In this document: positions 1-6,645 of the stretch, piece by piece
Layout of the letters: every line of letters begins with the position of its first letter
Numbering within the stretch: the stretch's first letter is position 1
Assembly (NCBI GenBank): GCA_937915965.1
Contig: CALGHC010000636.1
Span: forward strand, 1-12,708
Direction of reading: 5' to 3'
Length of the DNA: 12,708 nt
Source: an uncultured Myxococcales bacterium
GTDB taxonomy: Bacteria; Myxococcota_A; UBA9042
Notes under the pieces: generated by a model
What the model was told of the DNA's origin: nothing
Seen by the model: only the letters and a program-made list of their open reading frames with translations
Databases searched by the model: none
Translations under genes and position numbers: made by a program

Positions 1-324
1 CCACAACGAACCGATGACGAAGGGGCGACGTACATCACCTTGCTCGAAGGCGATCAGCACCTCGTCGTCGACCTCGGGCAGGAAGAAAGCGCCGCGCTGT
101 TCCGCGCCGTCTTTCGAACCGGCCATGAAGCTGGTGATCCGGCACCACGTCGAGCGGAAGTCTTCCTTGTCCACGGCGTTGGTGTACTTCGCGTCGGATT
201 CAGACACCCAAGGGAACTTCACTTTGACGCGGTAGTGGCCTTCAGGATCCTTGTTGTCGACGACGATCGCGACGACAACTCCGTTGATCTTGAAGGGATC
301 GCGCTTGGGACGTTCGAGGAGCAT
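1..324 (-). CDS. gp5/VgrG-type OB-fold spike protein (phage baseplate assembly protein V-like), partial
   Basis: The reverse strand reads open from an ATG at 324 to the window edge, giving 108 residues with the C-terminus missing. The start is preceded by GGAGA at 335-331 with a 6-nt spacer. Residues about 14-108 match the gp5/VgrG OB-fold seen in contractile-tail spikes: a V-V-A-I-V-V-D-N strand, the Y-R-V-K-V-K-F-P-W motif (31-39), W60-C-R, a G-A-F-F-L-P-E-V-D-D-E-V-L-I-A-F-E segment (78-94) and G-D-V-R-R-P-F-V-I-G-S-L-W at 96-108. In this family the fold sits at the tip of phage tails, type VI secretion systems or extracellular injection systems, before a beta-helix or effector. Unusually, the protein starts almost directly at the OB-fold, with no gp27-like domain before it; the open frame upstream translates to non-protein-like sequence. 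The candidate promoter at 398-426 would drive it. Family assignment is confident; which system it belongs to cannot be told here. Confidence 0.85.
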   Translation of the reverse strand, partial: MLLERPKRDPFKINGVVVAIVVDNKDPEGHYRVKVKFPWVSESDAKYTNAVDKEDFRSTWCRITSFMAGSKDGAEQRGAFFLPEVDDEVLIAFEQGDVRRPFVIGSLW

Positions 325-397
325 GACACATCTCCACGGGCCAGATCGCCGCCGCGGCCGGATGCGGGCGTCGGCGGGTGGACGGCTCTCTTGGCCG

Positions 398-426
398 AGA
401 CTAGCCAGTCGCCACAGGCCGTGCAA
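398..426 (-). promoter_or_regulatory. Candidate sigma70-type promoter for the spike gene
   Basis: On the minus strand TTGCAC (426-421) and TAGTCT (403-398) are separated by exactly 17 bases. The -35 keeps the TTG core and the -10 keeps TA...T. Transcription would begin near 390, leaving a leader of about 65 nt before the ATG at 324. Pattern match only. Confidence 0.35.
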
Positions 427-534
427 TGGCGGACGGGAGCGCTGCGATCGATCGTGGGGTCGCCCGTCCCCGGATCGCTCAGCGGCGGACCGTCCCTGGT
501 CCAGATTGCGGACAAACAGGTGCGGTCCCTGCGA

Positions 535-555
535 TGGCAGCGCCGGTCGCTGCCA
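535..555. repeat. 8-bp perfect inverted repeat (stem-loop)
   Basis: TGGCAGCG (535-542) and CGCTGCCA (548-555) are perfect reverse complements around the 5-nt loop CCGGT. No T-run follows on either strand, so a classical intrinsic terminator is unlikely. It lies between the two candidate divergent promoters and could be an operator, a structured leader element or an insulating hairpin. Confidence 0.5.
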
Positions 556-594
556 CCGCCGACGCTTGATCGGCCACGGCGGCCCTCGCGCGTC

Positions 595-623
595 TTGACG
601 GCGGGGGCTTCGGGCGGTAGACC
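595..623 (+). promoter_or_regulatory. Candidate sigma70-type promoter for the nuo cluster
   Basis: TTGACG (595-600) and TAGACC (618-623) are separated by 17 bases. The -35 matches consensus at five of six positions and the -10 at three. It would start transcription about 100 nt before nuoA and place the direct repeats at 646-685 in the early leader. Pattern match only. Confidence 0.3.
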
Positions 624-645
624 GCAGGCCGGATTTCGCGGTCGT

Positions 646-685
646 GCGCGCGATCTTGTTTGCATGGCGCGCGATGTCGGGCATG
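646..685. repeat. Two abutting imperfect direct repeats upstream of nuoA
   Basis: Unit one (646-666) and unit two (667-685) both begin with GCGCGCGAT and both end with GCATG, with a related but 2-nt shorter centre in unit two. The repeat starts are 21 bp apart, about two helical turns. They lie 47-86 nt upstream of the nuoA start, just past the candidate promoter, so a regulator-binding site is plausible. Confidence 0.45.
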
Positions 686-731
686 ACGGGCGACCGCCGC
701 CAGCCCCGCCCACGGGCGGTTGGACGAGATC

Positions 732-1115
732 ATGCTTGAGAGTCAATTGAGCTACCTGCCGATCCTTGTCGTACTCGCGACAGCCCTTGGCATGGGACTG
801 GTCATCCTCTTCCTCAATCGAATTCTGGGTCCGATCCGACCGTCGGCGGTCAAGCAATCGACCTTTGAGTGCGGCGTTGATCCGATCGGTTCGCCGCGCC
901 AGCGCTTCGCGGTGAAGTTCTACCTGGTCGCAATCTTCTTCATCGTCTTCGACATCGAAGCGGTGTTCATGTACCCGTGGGCAACCCAGTTCCGCGAGAT
1001 GATCGTCATGCCGGGCATCGGCTGGTCGACGTTCACTGAAATGTTCGTCTTCGTGGGGATCCTCGCCGCCGGCCTTGCCTACGTCTGGAGACGCGGCGCG
1101 CTCGACTGGGAGTAG
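732..1115 (+). CDS. nuoA: NADH-quinone oxidoreductase subunit A
   Basis: This is a 127-residue integral membrane subunit of respiratory complex I, helping form the heel of the membrane arm near the quinone cavity. Three membrane helices are visible, at about 9-29, 63-83 and 101-119. The family signature is clear: F45-E-C-G-V-D, then Q-R-F-A-V-K-F-Y (57-64) and F-D-I-E-A-V-F at 73-79. Cys47 in the first motif is the residue exposed during the active/deactive transition in mitochondrial ND3. The loop between helices one and two is intact and the length is normal. I chose ATG 732 because GGACGAG lies just upstream; an in-frame TTG at 720 would add only four residues. It heads the cluster, 87 nt before nuoC. 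The usual next gene, nuoB, is absent. Confidence 0.95.
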   Translation: MLESQLSYLPILVVLATALGMGLVILFLNRILGPIRPSAVKQSTFECGVDPIGSPRQRFAVKFYLVAIFFIVFDIEAVFMYPWATQFREMIVMPGIGWSTFTEMFVFVGILAAGLAYVWRRGALDWE

Positions 1116-1202
1116 CGCTGGCCGTTCGCTGCGCCGCACCACGAAGTCTGGCGGCGCCCCACTCCGGTAGCGCAGCACCGACCGCGTGCAGGAGCGTTCA
1201 TC

Positions 1203-1739
1203 ATGTCCGACAACCTGATCGAGTTGGTCCGCGAGCGCTTCGGCGACGCTGTGATCGACAGCCACGACCACGCCGGCGACGCGACGCTGGTCGTCAGCCG
1301 GACGGCGGTCCTCGAGGTGATGGGGTTCCTCCGCGACGACGCGCGTTGCCGCATGGAGCAGCTCATCGACGTCACCGCGGTCGACTTTCTGGGCTACCCG
1401 GTCGATCAGCGCGCCGCCGCGCTGCCGCGCTTCGAGGTGGTCTACCACCTGCTATCGCTGTCGCTGCGTCACCGCTTGCGCGTCAAGGTCGCGCTCGACG
1501 CTGACGATCTGACCGTGCCCTCGATGGTTCCGCTGTGGCAGTCGGCGAACTGGGGCGAGCGCGAAGTTTACGATATGTATGGAATAAACTTTGACGACCA
1601 CCCCGATCTCCGCCGCATCTTGCTGTACCCCGAGTTCGAAGGTCATCCCCTGCGAAAGGACTACCACCAGCGGGGCTACCAGCCGCGGCTGTCGATGCCC
1701 GGCCTGACCGACTACGCAAACGACCCGACGCATCGTTGA
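1203..1739 (+). CDS. nuoC: NADH-quinone oxidoreductase subunit C
   Basis: This is a 178-residue peripheral-arm subunit (30-kDa, Nqo5/NDUFS3 family) that packs against NuoD and carries no cofactor. The family signature sits near the C-terminus: W-G-E-R-E-V-Y-D-M-Y-G-I at 117-128, H-P-D-L-R-R-I-L at 133-140, then G-H-P-L-R-K-D-Y at 147-154. It is a stand-alone NuoC, not the NuoCD fusion of enterobacteria. The ATG at 1203 has CAGGAG (1189-1194) upstream at an 8-nt distance. The sequence around 1562-1595, which encodes part of the signature, is noticeably AT-richer than the rest and uses GGA-ATA-AAC-TTT codons, rare in this GC-rich context. It follows nuoA directly where nuoB would be expected. 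Confidence 0.95.
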   Translation: MSDNLIELVRERFGDAVIDSHDHAGDATLVVSRTAVLEVMGFLRDDARCRMEQLIDVTAVDFLGYPVDQRAAALPRFEVVYHLLSLSLRHRLRVKVALDADDLTVPSMVPLWQSANWGEREVYDMYGINFDDHPDLRRILLYPEFEGHPLRKDYHQRGYQPRLSMPGLTDYANDPTHR

Positions 1740-1809
1740 CCCATTTGTCGGCCCGTTGCCTCGCGCATCTGCCGACCTGGTCACCAGGGGACCAAGGAGC
1801 GCTTCAATC

Positions 1810-3075
1810 ATGTCCGCCAACCCCTCCCTGACGGCGCCCGCCCTCGCTGCCGCTGGCATCGCTCGGCCGCGCGCTCGCGTCACCCGGCTGCCCGCCGAGG
1901 ACTCGCTCCACAGCGAGCGGATGATCATCAATATGGGCCCGTCGCATCCGGCGACGCACGGCACGGTGAAGTTCCTGCTCACCCTCGACGGGGAGACCAT
2001 CGAAGACGTCGACATCGACATCGGCTACCTGCACCGAGGATTCGAGAAGATGTGCGAGGCTGGGACCTGGCAGCAGGTCATCCCGTACACCGACCGTCTC
2101 AACTACGTCAGTCCATTGATCAACAACGTCGGCTACGTCGGCCTCGTTGAGAAGATGCTGGGGGTCACGCCAACCGAGCGATGCCAGTACATCCGCGTTC
2201 TTGTCTCGGAGATCTCTCGGCTGACCGACCACTTGACGTCGATCGCGGCGGGCGCGCTGGAGCTCGGTGGCATGACGCCGTTCCTCTACGCGGTCGAGGC
2301 GCGCGAGGTCCTCTACCCGATCATCGAGGAACTCACCGGCGCGCGGCTGACGACGTCGTACACCCGCATCGGCGGCCTCACTGGCGACCTGCCCGACGGC
2401 TACGCCGGCCGGGTCGCGGCTGCCATCACGAAGGTCAAGGAGCTGGTCGTTCGTGTCGACAAGATGCTCACCAAGAACCGGATCTTCTACGACCGCATGA
2501 TCGGAACGGGCGTCCTCAGCCAGGAAGAGGCGACGTCCACGGGATGCGCCGGCATCATGCTGCGCTCCACCGGCATCGACTGGGATCTGCGCAAGCACGA
2601 GCCGTATCTGGTCTACGATCGCTTGGACTTCGACGTCATCGTCGGCGCGACAGGTGACAACTACGATCGCTATCTGTGCCGTCTCGAAGAGATGGACCAG
2701 TCGTATCGGATCATCGAGCAGGTCTTCGCACAGATCCCCGACGGCCCGATCCAGATCGACGACTGGCGCGTCGTGCTGCCCCCCAAGGAAGCCGTCTACC
2801 ACAGCATCGAGGGCATGATCGCGCACTTCAAGCTGATCATCGATGGCCAGCAGGTTCCCGCCGGCGAGGCCTACTACGCGGTCGAGGGCGGCAACGGCGA
2901 GGTCGGTTTCTACGGCGTGAGCCAGGGCAACGGCCGTCCCTGGCGCGTGCACGTGCGCGCCCCCTGCTTCTACGCGATGGGCGCGATGAAGAAGCTGATC
3001 GTCGGTGGGATGCTGGCTGACATCATCCCGACCTTCGACACCCTGAACATGATCGGCGGCGAGGTCGATCGCTAG
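1810..3075 (+). CDS. nuoD: NADH-quinone oxidoreductase subunit D
   Basis: This is the 49-kDa subunit (Nqo4/NDUFS2 family), which forms the quinone-binding pocket with NuoB. The chosen start, ATG 1810, gives 421 residues and has AAGGAG at 1794-1799; an in-frame TTG at 1756 would add 18 residues but lacks support. After an Ala-rich N-terminal extension of about 36 residues, the protein enters the family core at N41-M-G-P-S-H-P-A-T-H-G (41-51). Here the HPATH histidines lie in the loop that contacts quinone. G72-Y-L-H-R-G-F-E-K and the I-P-Y-T-D-R segment, with the expected quinone-pocket tyrosine at 93, follow. The C-terminus M-I-G-G-E-V-D-R is the usual ending. The hydrogenase-type NiFe cysteines are absent, as expected for complex I. 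Its partner NuoB is not encoded in this window. Confidence 0.97.
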   Translation: MSANPSLTAPALAAAGIARPRARVTRLPAEDSLHSERMIINMGPSHPATHGTVKFLLTLDGETIEDVDIDIGYLHRGFEKMCEAGTWQQVIPYTDRLNYVSPLINNVGYVGLVEKMLGVTPTERCQYIRVLVSEISRLTDHLTSIAAGALELGGMTPFLYAVEAREVLYPIIEELTGARLTTSYTRIGGLTGDLPDGYAGRVAAAITKVKELVVRVDKMLTKNRIFYDRMIGTGVLSQEEATSTGCAGIMLRSTGIDWDLRKHEPYLVYDRLDFDVIVGATGDNYDRYLCRLEEMDQSYRIIEQVFAQIPDGPIQIDDWRVVLPPKEAVYHSIEGMIAHFKLIIDGQQVPAGEAYYAVEGGNGEVGFYGVSQGNGRPWRVHVRAPCFYAMGAMKKLIVGGMLADIIPTFDTLNMIGGEVDR

Positions 3076-3142
3076 ACCGAGCAGGCCGCGGCTGCTGACG
3101 GGCGACAGCCCGGCGCATCGCGCACCCCGAGAAGGATGCCCC

Positions 3143-4801
3143 ATGGCGAAAGTCACAATCGACGGACGCAGCATCGAGGTCGACGCCGGCACCACCGTAC
3201 TGCGTGCGGCGAAGCAGCTCGGGATCGAGATCCCGACGTTCTGCTACCACCCCGGGCTGACGATCCCCGCCAACTGCCGCATGTGCCTCGTCGAGGTCGA
3301 GAAGGTGCCCAAGCCGCTGCCGGCCTGCTACACGCAGGTCAGCGAGGGCATGGTCGTACATACCCGCTCGGAGCGCACCGTTGACGCGCAGAAGGCCGTG
3401 CTCGAGTTCATCCTGCTCAACCACCCCGTCGACTGCCCGATCTGCGACCAGGCCGGCGAGTGCGTCTTGCAGGAGCACTTCCAGACCTGGTCAGCCAAGC
3501 CCTCGCGCCTGTTCCACAGCAAGGTCGCCAAGGAGAAGGCCGTCCATCTGGGTCCGCGCGTCGTCCTCGACAAGGAGCGCTGCATCATCTGCACGCGCTG
3601 CGTGCGGTTCTGCGAGGAGGTCGCCAAACAGCCGGAGCTCACCGTCGAAGATCGCGGCGATCACAGTGAGATCTCGACCTTCCCCGGGCGGCAGCTGGAG
3701 AACCCCTACAGCCTCAATGTCGTCGATATCTGCCCTGTGGGAGCGCTGACCGACAGCGGATTCCGATTCAAGCGACGGGTTTGGTTCCTCGACAAGCGCA
3801 ACAGCGTCTGCACGGGTTGCTCGCGGCTGTGCTCAAGCCGCCTCGACAGCACCCAGAATCGCGCCGAGCGGATGATCCCGCGCTACAACCCCGACGTAAA
3901 CCAGTGGTGGATGTGCGACGACGGCCGCGACATGATGCGGCAGCGTACACGCGTCGTGCCGCCGGTCGCCCGCAACGGCGAGACCGATTCTACGGTGGCC
4001 GCGGCGGTCGACGCTTTGGCCGTGTGGTGCGCCGAGGCGGCGGAGCTCGGCGGTGAGATCGGCGTTGCCTTGTCGGCTTCGCTGACCAACGAGGACTTGT
4101 ACGCGTGGGGCAAGCTGGTCGCAGCGATCGGCGCGCGCCCCTATCTGGTGGGCCGCGATCCATGGCAGGGCGACGACCTGCTGCGCCGCGACGACCGCGA
4201 CTGCAATGGGGCCGGCGCAGCGGCCATCCTCAACGCGATCGTCGGCCCATGCGGTGACGCCGCAGCGCTCGCCGGTGACGCCGCTTCGCTGCACGCCGTG
4301 CTGCTGCTCGACAACGAGGTGGGCGCCGCCGAGGCGCTGGTTGGGGCCCTGGCGGCCCACCCGCGTTTCGCGGTCCTCTCCGACGTCGACAGCCCGTTCA
4401 GCGAGGCCGCCGAGGTCGTCGTGCCCATCTCTGGGTTGCACCACCGCGATGGCACGCTGGTCGGCTTCGATGGCCGCGTCCAGCGCCTGCTCGCGCCCTT
4501 GACCGCCTTGGCCGGGACGATGACTCCCGCCGAGGTCGCGGCCCGCATTGGCGCCGGTCTGCAGGTCGAGCTGGCGTTCGCCGCGGACCTGGCACCCGAG
4601 TCCATCTTTGAACGTCTGGCCGCTGAGGTAGAGGCCTTCCGAAACCTCAACTACACCGAGATTGGCGACCTTGGCCGGCCGCTGACCCACGGTGGAGACC
4701 TGGCCCCGCGCCGCGATCAGCTCGACGGCACCTCCGGCTGGGAACCAGACCCCGTCCACCCGACCGCCCAGCGGCCCTTCGCCCTGCGGCGCGGTTGCTA
4801 G
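3143..4801 (+). CDS. nuoG: NADH-quinone oxidoreductase subunit G, compact form with N7 site
   Basis: This 552-residue iron-sulphur subunit carries electrons from NuoF toward NuoI. Ligands are visible for a [2Fe-2S] centre N1b (C34, C45, C48, C62). They are also visible for [4Fe-4S] N5 (H94, C98, C101, C107), N4 (C147, C150, C153, C197) and the extra centre N7 (C223, C226, C230, C258). The N7 spacing (3, 4, 28) matches the Thermus and E. coli type, and mitochondria lack this site. Past about residue 300 the molybdopterin-oxidoreductase fold is degenerate and short: S-L-T-N-E-D-L-Y and H-R-D-G-T-L-V-G-F-D-G-R-V-Q-R are recognisable, but there is no cofactor site. E. coli NuoG has about 900 residues and Thermus Nqo3 about 780, so roughly the last third is missing. 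The ORF ends in a normal stop with no frameshift sign. The start has GAAGGA at 3131-3136. Confidence 0.93.
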   Translation: MAKVTIDGRSIEVDAGTTVLRAAKQLGIEIPTFCYHPGLTIPANCRMCLVEVEKVPKPLPACYTQVSEGMVVHTRSERTVDAQKAVLEFILLNHPVDCPICDQAGECVLQEHFQTWSAKPSRLFHSKVAKEKAVHLGPRVVLDKERCIICTRCVRFCEEVAKQPELTVEDRGDHSEISTFPGRQLENPYSLNVVDICPVGALTDSGFRFKRRVWFLDKRNSVCTGCSRLCSSRLDSTQNRAERMIPRYNPDVNQWWMCDDGRDMMRQRTRVVPPVARNGETDSTVAAAVDALAVWCAEAAELGGEIGVALSASLTNEDLYAWGKLVAAIGARPYLVGRDPWQGDDLLRRDDRDCNGAGAAAILNAIVGPCGDAAALAGDAASLHAVLLLDNEVGAAEALVGALAAHPRFAVLSDVDSPFSEAAEVVVPISGLHHRDGTLVGFDGRVQRLLAPLTALAGTMTPAEVAARIGAGLQVELAFAADLAPESIFERLAAEVEAFRNLNYTEIGDLGRPLTHGGDLAPRRDQLDGTSGWEPDPVHPTAQRPFALRRGC

Positions 4802-4825
4802 AACCGGCACCCTGGAGGCATTGCC

Positions 4826-5872
4826 ATGACCGGCAACCCGATCCTCGATATCGTGCTCTACGCGATCCTCAAGATGGTGGGTTTCATCTTTGTCTTCGTC
4901 TTTCCGGTCGCGGCCTTGCTGACTTGGATGGAGCGCAAGTACTCCGCCGTCGTGCAAGACCGCATTGGCCCCAACCGCGCCAACGTCGGCACCTTTCGGC
5001 TCGGCGGCCTGTTCCACCTCGTCGCCGACAGCCTCAAGATGCTGCTCAAGGAAGATTTTTCGCCTGACACGCCCAACCCGGTGATGTTCAAGCTGGCGCC
5101 CCTGTTCGCATTTGTCCCGGTGCTCGTGCTGTTCTCGGTCATCCCGTTCGGGCCCGGCGACCTGCAGATCTCCGGCTCAGCCCTGGGCATGCTCTTCATC
5201 TTCGCGATCGCTTCGCTCAACGTGTACGGCGCGACGCTGGGCGCCTGGGCGTCCAACAACAAGTGGTCGCTGCTTGGCGGGCTGCGCATCGCAGCACAGA
5301 TGATCTCCTACGAGGTCGCGATCGGCCTGACCCTGGTCGGCGTCTTCATGATCTACGGTTCGGTCGATCTCCAGGAGATCGTTGTCCAGCAGGGGGGCAC
5401 GGTGCTCGGCTTCCTGCCGGCGTGGGGCATCTTCCTGCAGCCTTTCGCGTTCCTGCTCTACCTCACGTGCGCGATCGCCGAGAACAAACGCGCTCCCTTC
5501 GATGTCGCCGAGGCCGAGAGCGAGCTGGTGGCCGGCTACTGGACCGAGTACTCGGCGATGGGATTCGGCGTCCTCGCTTTGTCGGAGTTCATTGAGATCG
5601 TGCTCATCGGCTGCATCGGCACGACGCTCTTCTTGGGCGGTTGGCAGATCCCGGGTGTGCACGGCGGCGGCGCCGCGATCGTGACGTTGCAGGTCGCGGC
5701 GTTCCTGGCGAAGACCTTGTTCCTGATCTGGGTGCAGTTCACGATCCGCTGGACGCTGCCGCGTTTCCGCTACGATCAGATCATGAAGCTTGGCTGGAAG
5801 ATTCTGCTACCTGCGGCGCTGGTCAATCTGCTGGCGACCGGCATCGTGCTGATGATTATCGACCGCGCCTGA
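4826..5872 (+). CDS. nuoH: NADH-quinone oxidoreductase subunit H
   Basis: This 348-residue membrane subunit (Nqo8/ND1 family) joins the membrane and peripheral arms and forms the entrance of the quinone tunnel. About eight membrane helices are visible. Signatures are intact: W34-M-E-R-K-Y-S with Q44-D-R-I-G-P-N-R-A, then A67-D-S-L-K-M-L-L-K-E-D-F. Next come E219-N-K-R-A-P-F-D and A228-E-A-E-S-E-L-V-A-G-Y with W-T-E-Y-S. The acidic residues in the last loop (E229, E231, E233 region) belong to the conserved carboxylate funnel linked to proton coupling. GGAGG at 4814-4818 lies 7 nt before the ATG, only 24 nt after nuoG, which indicates a single transcript. Length and ends are normal for the family. 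Confidence 0.97.
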   Translation: MTGNPILDIVLYAILKMVGFIFVFVFPVAALLTWMERKYSAVVQDRIGPNRANVGTFRLGGLFHLVADSLKMLLKEDFSPDTPNPVMFKLAPLFAFVPVLVLFSVIPFGPGDLQISGSALGMLFIFAIASLNVYGATLGAWASNNKWSLLGGLRIAAQMISYEVAIGLTLVGVFMIYGSVDLQEIVVQQGGTVLGFLPAWGIFLQPFAFLLYLTCAIAENKRAPFDVAEAESELVAGYWTEYSAMGFGVLALSEFIEIVLIGCIGTTLFLGGWQIPGVHGGGAAIVTLQVAAFLAKTLFLIWVQFTIRWTLPRFRYDQIMKLGWKILLPAALVNLLATGIVLMIIDRA

Positions 5873-5936
5873 GAGCGCCGTCGCCGCTACCCATTGGGGC
5901 AGCCGGCGGCCGCGTGGACGCGACGGAGACAACACC

Positions 5937-6467
5937 ATGGCCAAGCTGGTCAACCGGTTCGAGCCCACCCTTGTCGAACAGAGCTACGTCTTTGAGGCGG
6001 CCAAGGGCGTGGGTGTCGTCACCCGACAGTTCATTCGCAACCTCTTCGGCAGGCGGGACACGCCGACGGTGCACTACCCCGAGCAGCGACCGGTCTACCC
6101 CGATCGTTTCCGCGGTCGGCATCGGCTGATGAAGCGCGACGACGATCAGGTTCGTTGCGTCGCCTGCATGCTCTGCTCGACCGCTTGCCCCGCGAACTGC
6201 ATCACCATCGTGGCCGTCGAGCACGAGGACACCGCGATCGAGAAGATGCCCGAGCGATTCGAGATCGATCTGCTCAAATGCATCTACTGCGGGTTTTGTG
6301 TTGAGGCCTGTCCATGCGACGCGATCCGCATGGACAGCGGTCGCCACACCCTGCCGGCCTACGATCGCAAGTCAGAGCACATCGGCAAGGTCGACCTGCT
6401 GGCAATTGGTGAGGCGACGATCGCGCCACAGGGCGGTCGCTATCGCAGCGTGAAGGAAGCTCACTAG
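5937..6467 (+). CDS. nuoI: NADH-quinone oxidoreductase subunit I, two [4Fe-4S] ferredoxin
   Basis: This 176-residue TYKY-type subunit holds clusters N6a and N6b and passes electrons to N2 in NuoB. Two ferredoxin motifs are complete: C74-x2-C77-x2-C80-x3-C84-P and C115-x2-C118-x2-C121-x3-C125-P. Each CP is followed by a further cysteine (C88 in C-P-A-N-C-I; C127 in C-P-C-D-A-I) that is not a standard ligand. The N-terminal region contains the amphipathic T29-R-Q-F-I-R-N-L-F-G stretch that typically lies along the membrane. GGAGA (5925-5929) precedes the ATG by 7 nt. It is the last recognisable nuo gene here. In standard clusters nuoJ follows; instead there is a palindrome-rich gap and an unrelated unknown gene. 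Confidence 0.96.
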   Translation: MAKLVNRFEPTLVEQSYVFEAAKGVGVVTRQFIRNLFGRRDTPTVHYPEQRPVYPDRFRGRHRLMKRDDDQVRCVACMLCSTACPANCITIVAVEHEDTAIEKMPERFEIDLLKCIYCGFCVEACPCDAIRMDSGRHTLPAYDRKSEHIGKVDLLAIGEATIAPQGGRYRSVKEAH

Positions 6468-6471
6468 GCAA

Positions 6472-6502
6472 GCGAACGTTCGCGTACGCGGCGGGACGTC
6501 CC
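6472..6502. repeat. Three successive short perfect palindromes after nuoI
   Basis: Five bases past the nuoI stop lie GCGAACGTTCGC (6472-6483), CGCGTACGCG (6481-6490) and GGGACGTCCC (6493-6502). Each is its own reverse complement, and the first two overlap. They may be protein-binding half-sites or simply part of structured RNA. No match to a named operator is claimed. Confidence 0.45.
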
Positions 6503-6510
6503 TCCGCCGC
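6488..6510 (+). terminator. GC-rich hairpin downstream of nuoI, possible terminator or mRNA-stabilising stem
   Basis: GCGGCGG (6488-6494) pairs perfectly with CCGCCGC (6504-6510) around a 9-nt loop, 20 nt after the nuoI stop. No U-tract follows, so a classical intrinsic terminator is not supported. It could impede exonucleases or separate nuo transcription from the next gene. Confidence 0.25.
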
Positions 6511-6645
6511 CGGTTGCTCCGCGACTCCCCTGCAAGCATCGACGTCGGCGCCGCGGCTCGTCAGCCCCTCTTGCCACACCGCACGCGGCAGGCGACGCTG
6601 GTCGCTGTGCTCTGGCAGGCACGTCGTCGGCGTTTTGGAGGCAGC

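Larger units (their letters stand above)
325..731. other. Divergent intergenic region without a supported gene
   Basis: About 400 bases separate the leftward spike gene from rightward nuoA. Frames are open here only because stop codons are rare at this base composition; their translations are Arg/Pro-rich and resemble no protein. The region holds a candidate promoter on each strand, an 8-bp stem-loop at 535-555 and two abutting direct repeats at 646-685. I see no tRNA, small RNA or mobile element. Confidence 0.6.

Noticed and set aside
1116..1202. Possible hidden or degraded nuoB between nuoA and nuoC
   Set aside because: The gap is 87 nt, far too short for NuoB of roughly 160-190 residues, and I see no NuoB cysteine motif in any frame there.
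219..1448. Long minus-strand open frame (409 codons) across nuoA and the start of nuoC
   Set aside because: It lies antisense to well-recognised nuo genes and its translation is Arg/Asp/His-rich with no family motifs. Long antisense frames are expected at this GC content.
1804..3195. 463-codon minus-strand open frame opposite nuoD
   Set aside because: It mirrors nuoD codon structure. Its translation is rich in Asp, Val and His with no domain pattern, while nuoD is unmistakable.
6472..6483. GCGAACGTTCGC as a LexA/SOS box
   Set aside because: It contains GAAC and GTTC, but Gram-positive-type boxes need a 4-nt spacer between them and the alphaproteobacterial type uses direct repeats. The halves abut here, so no match.
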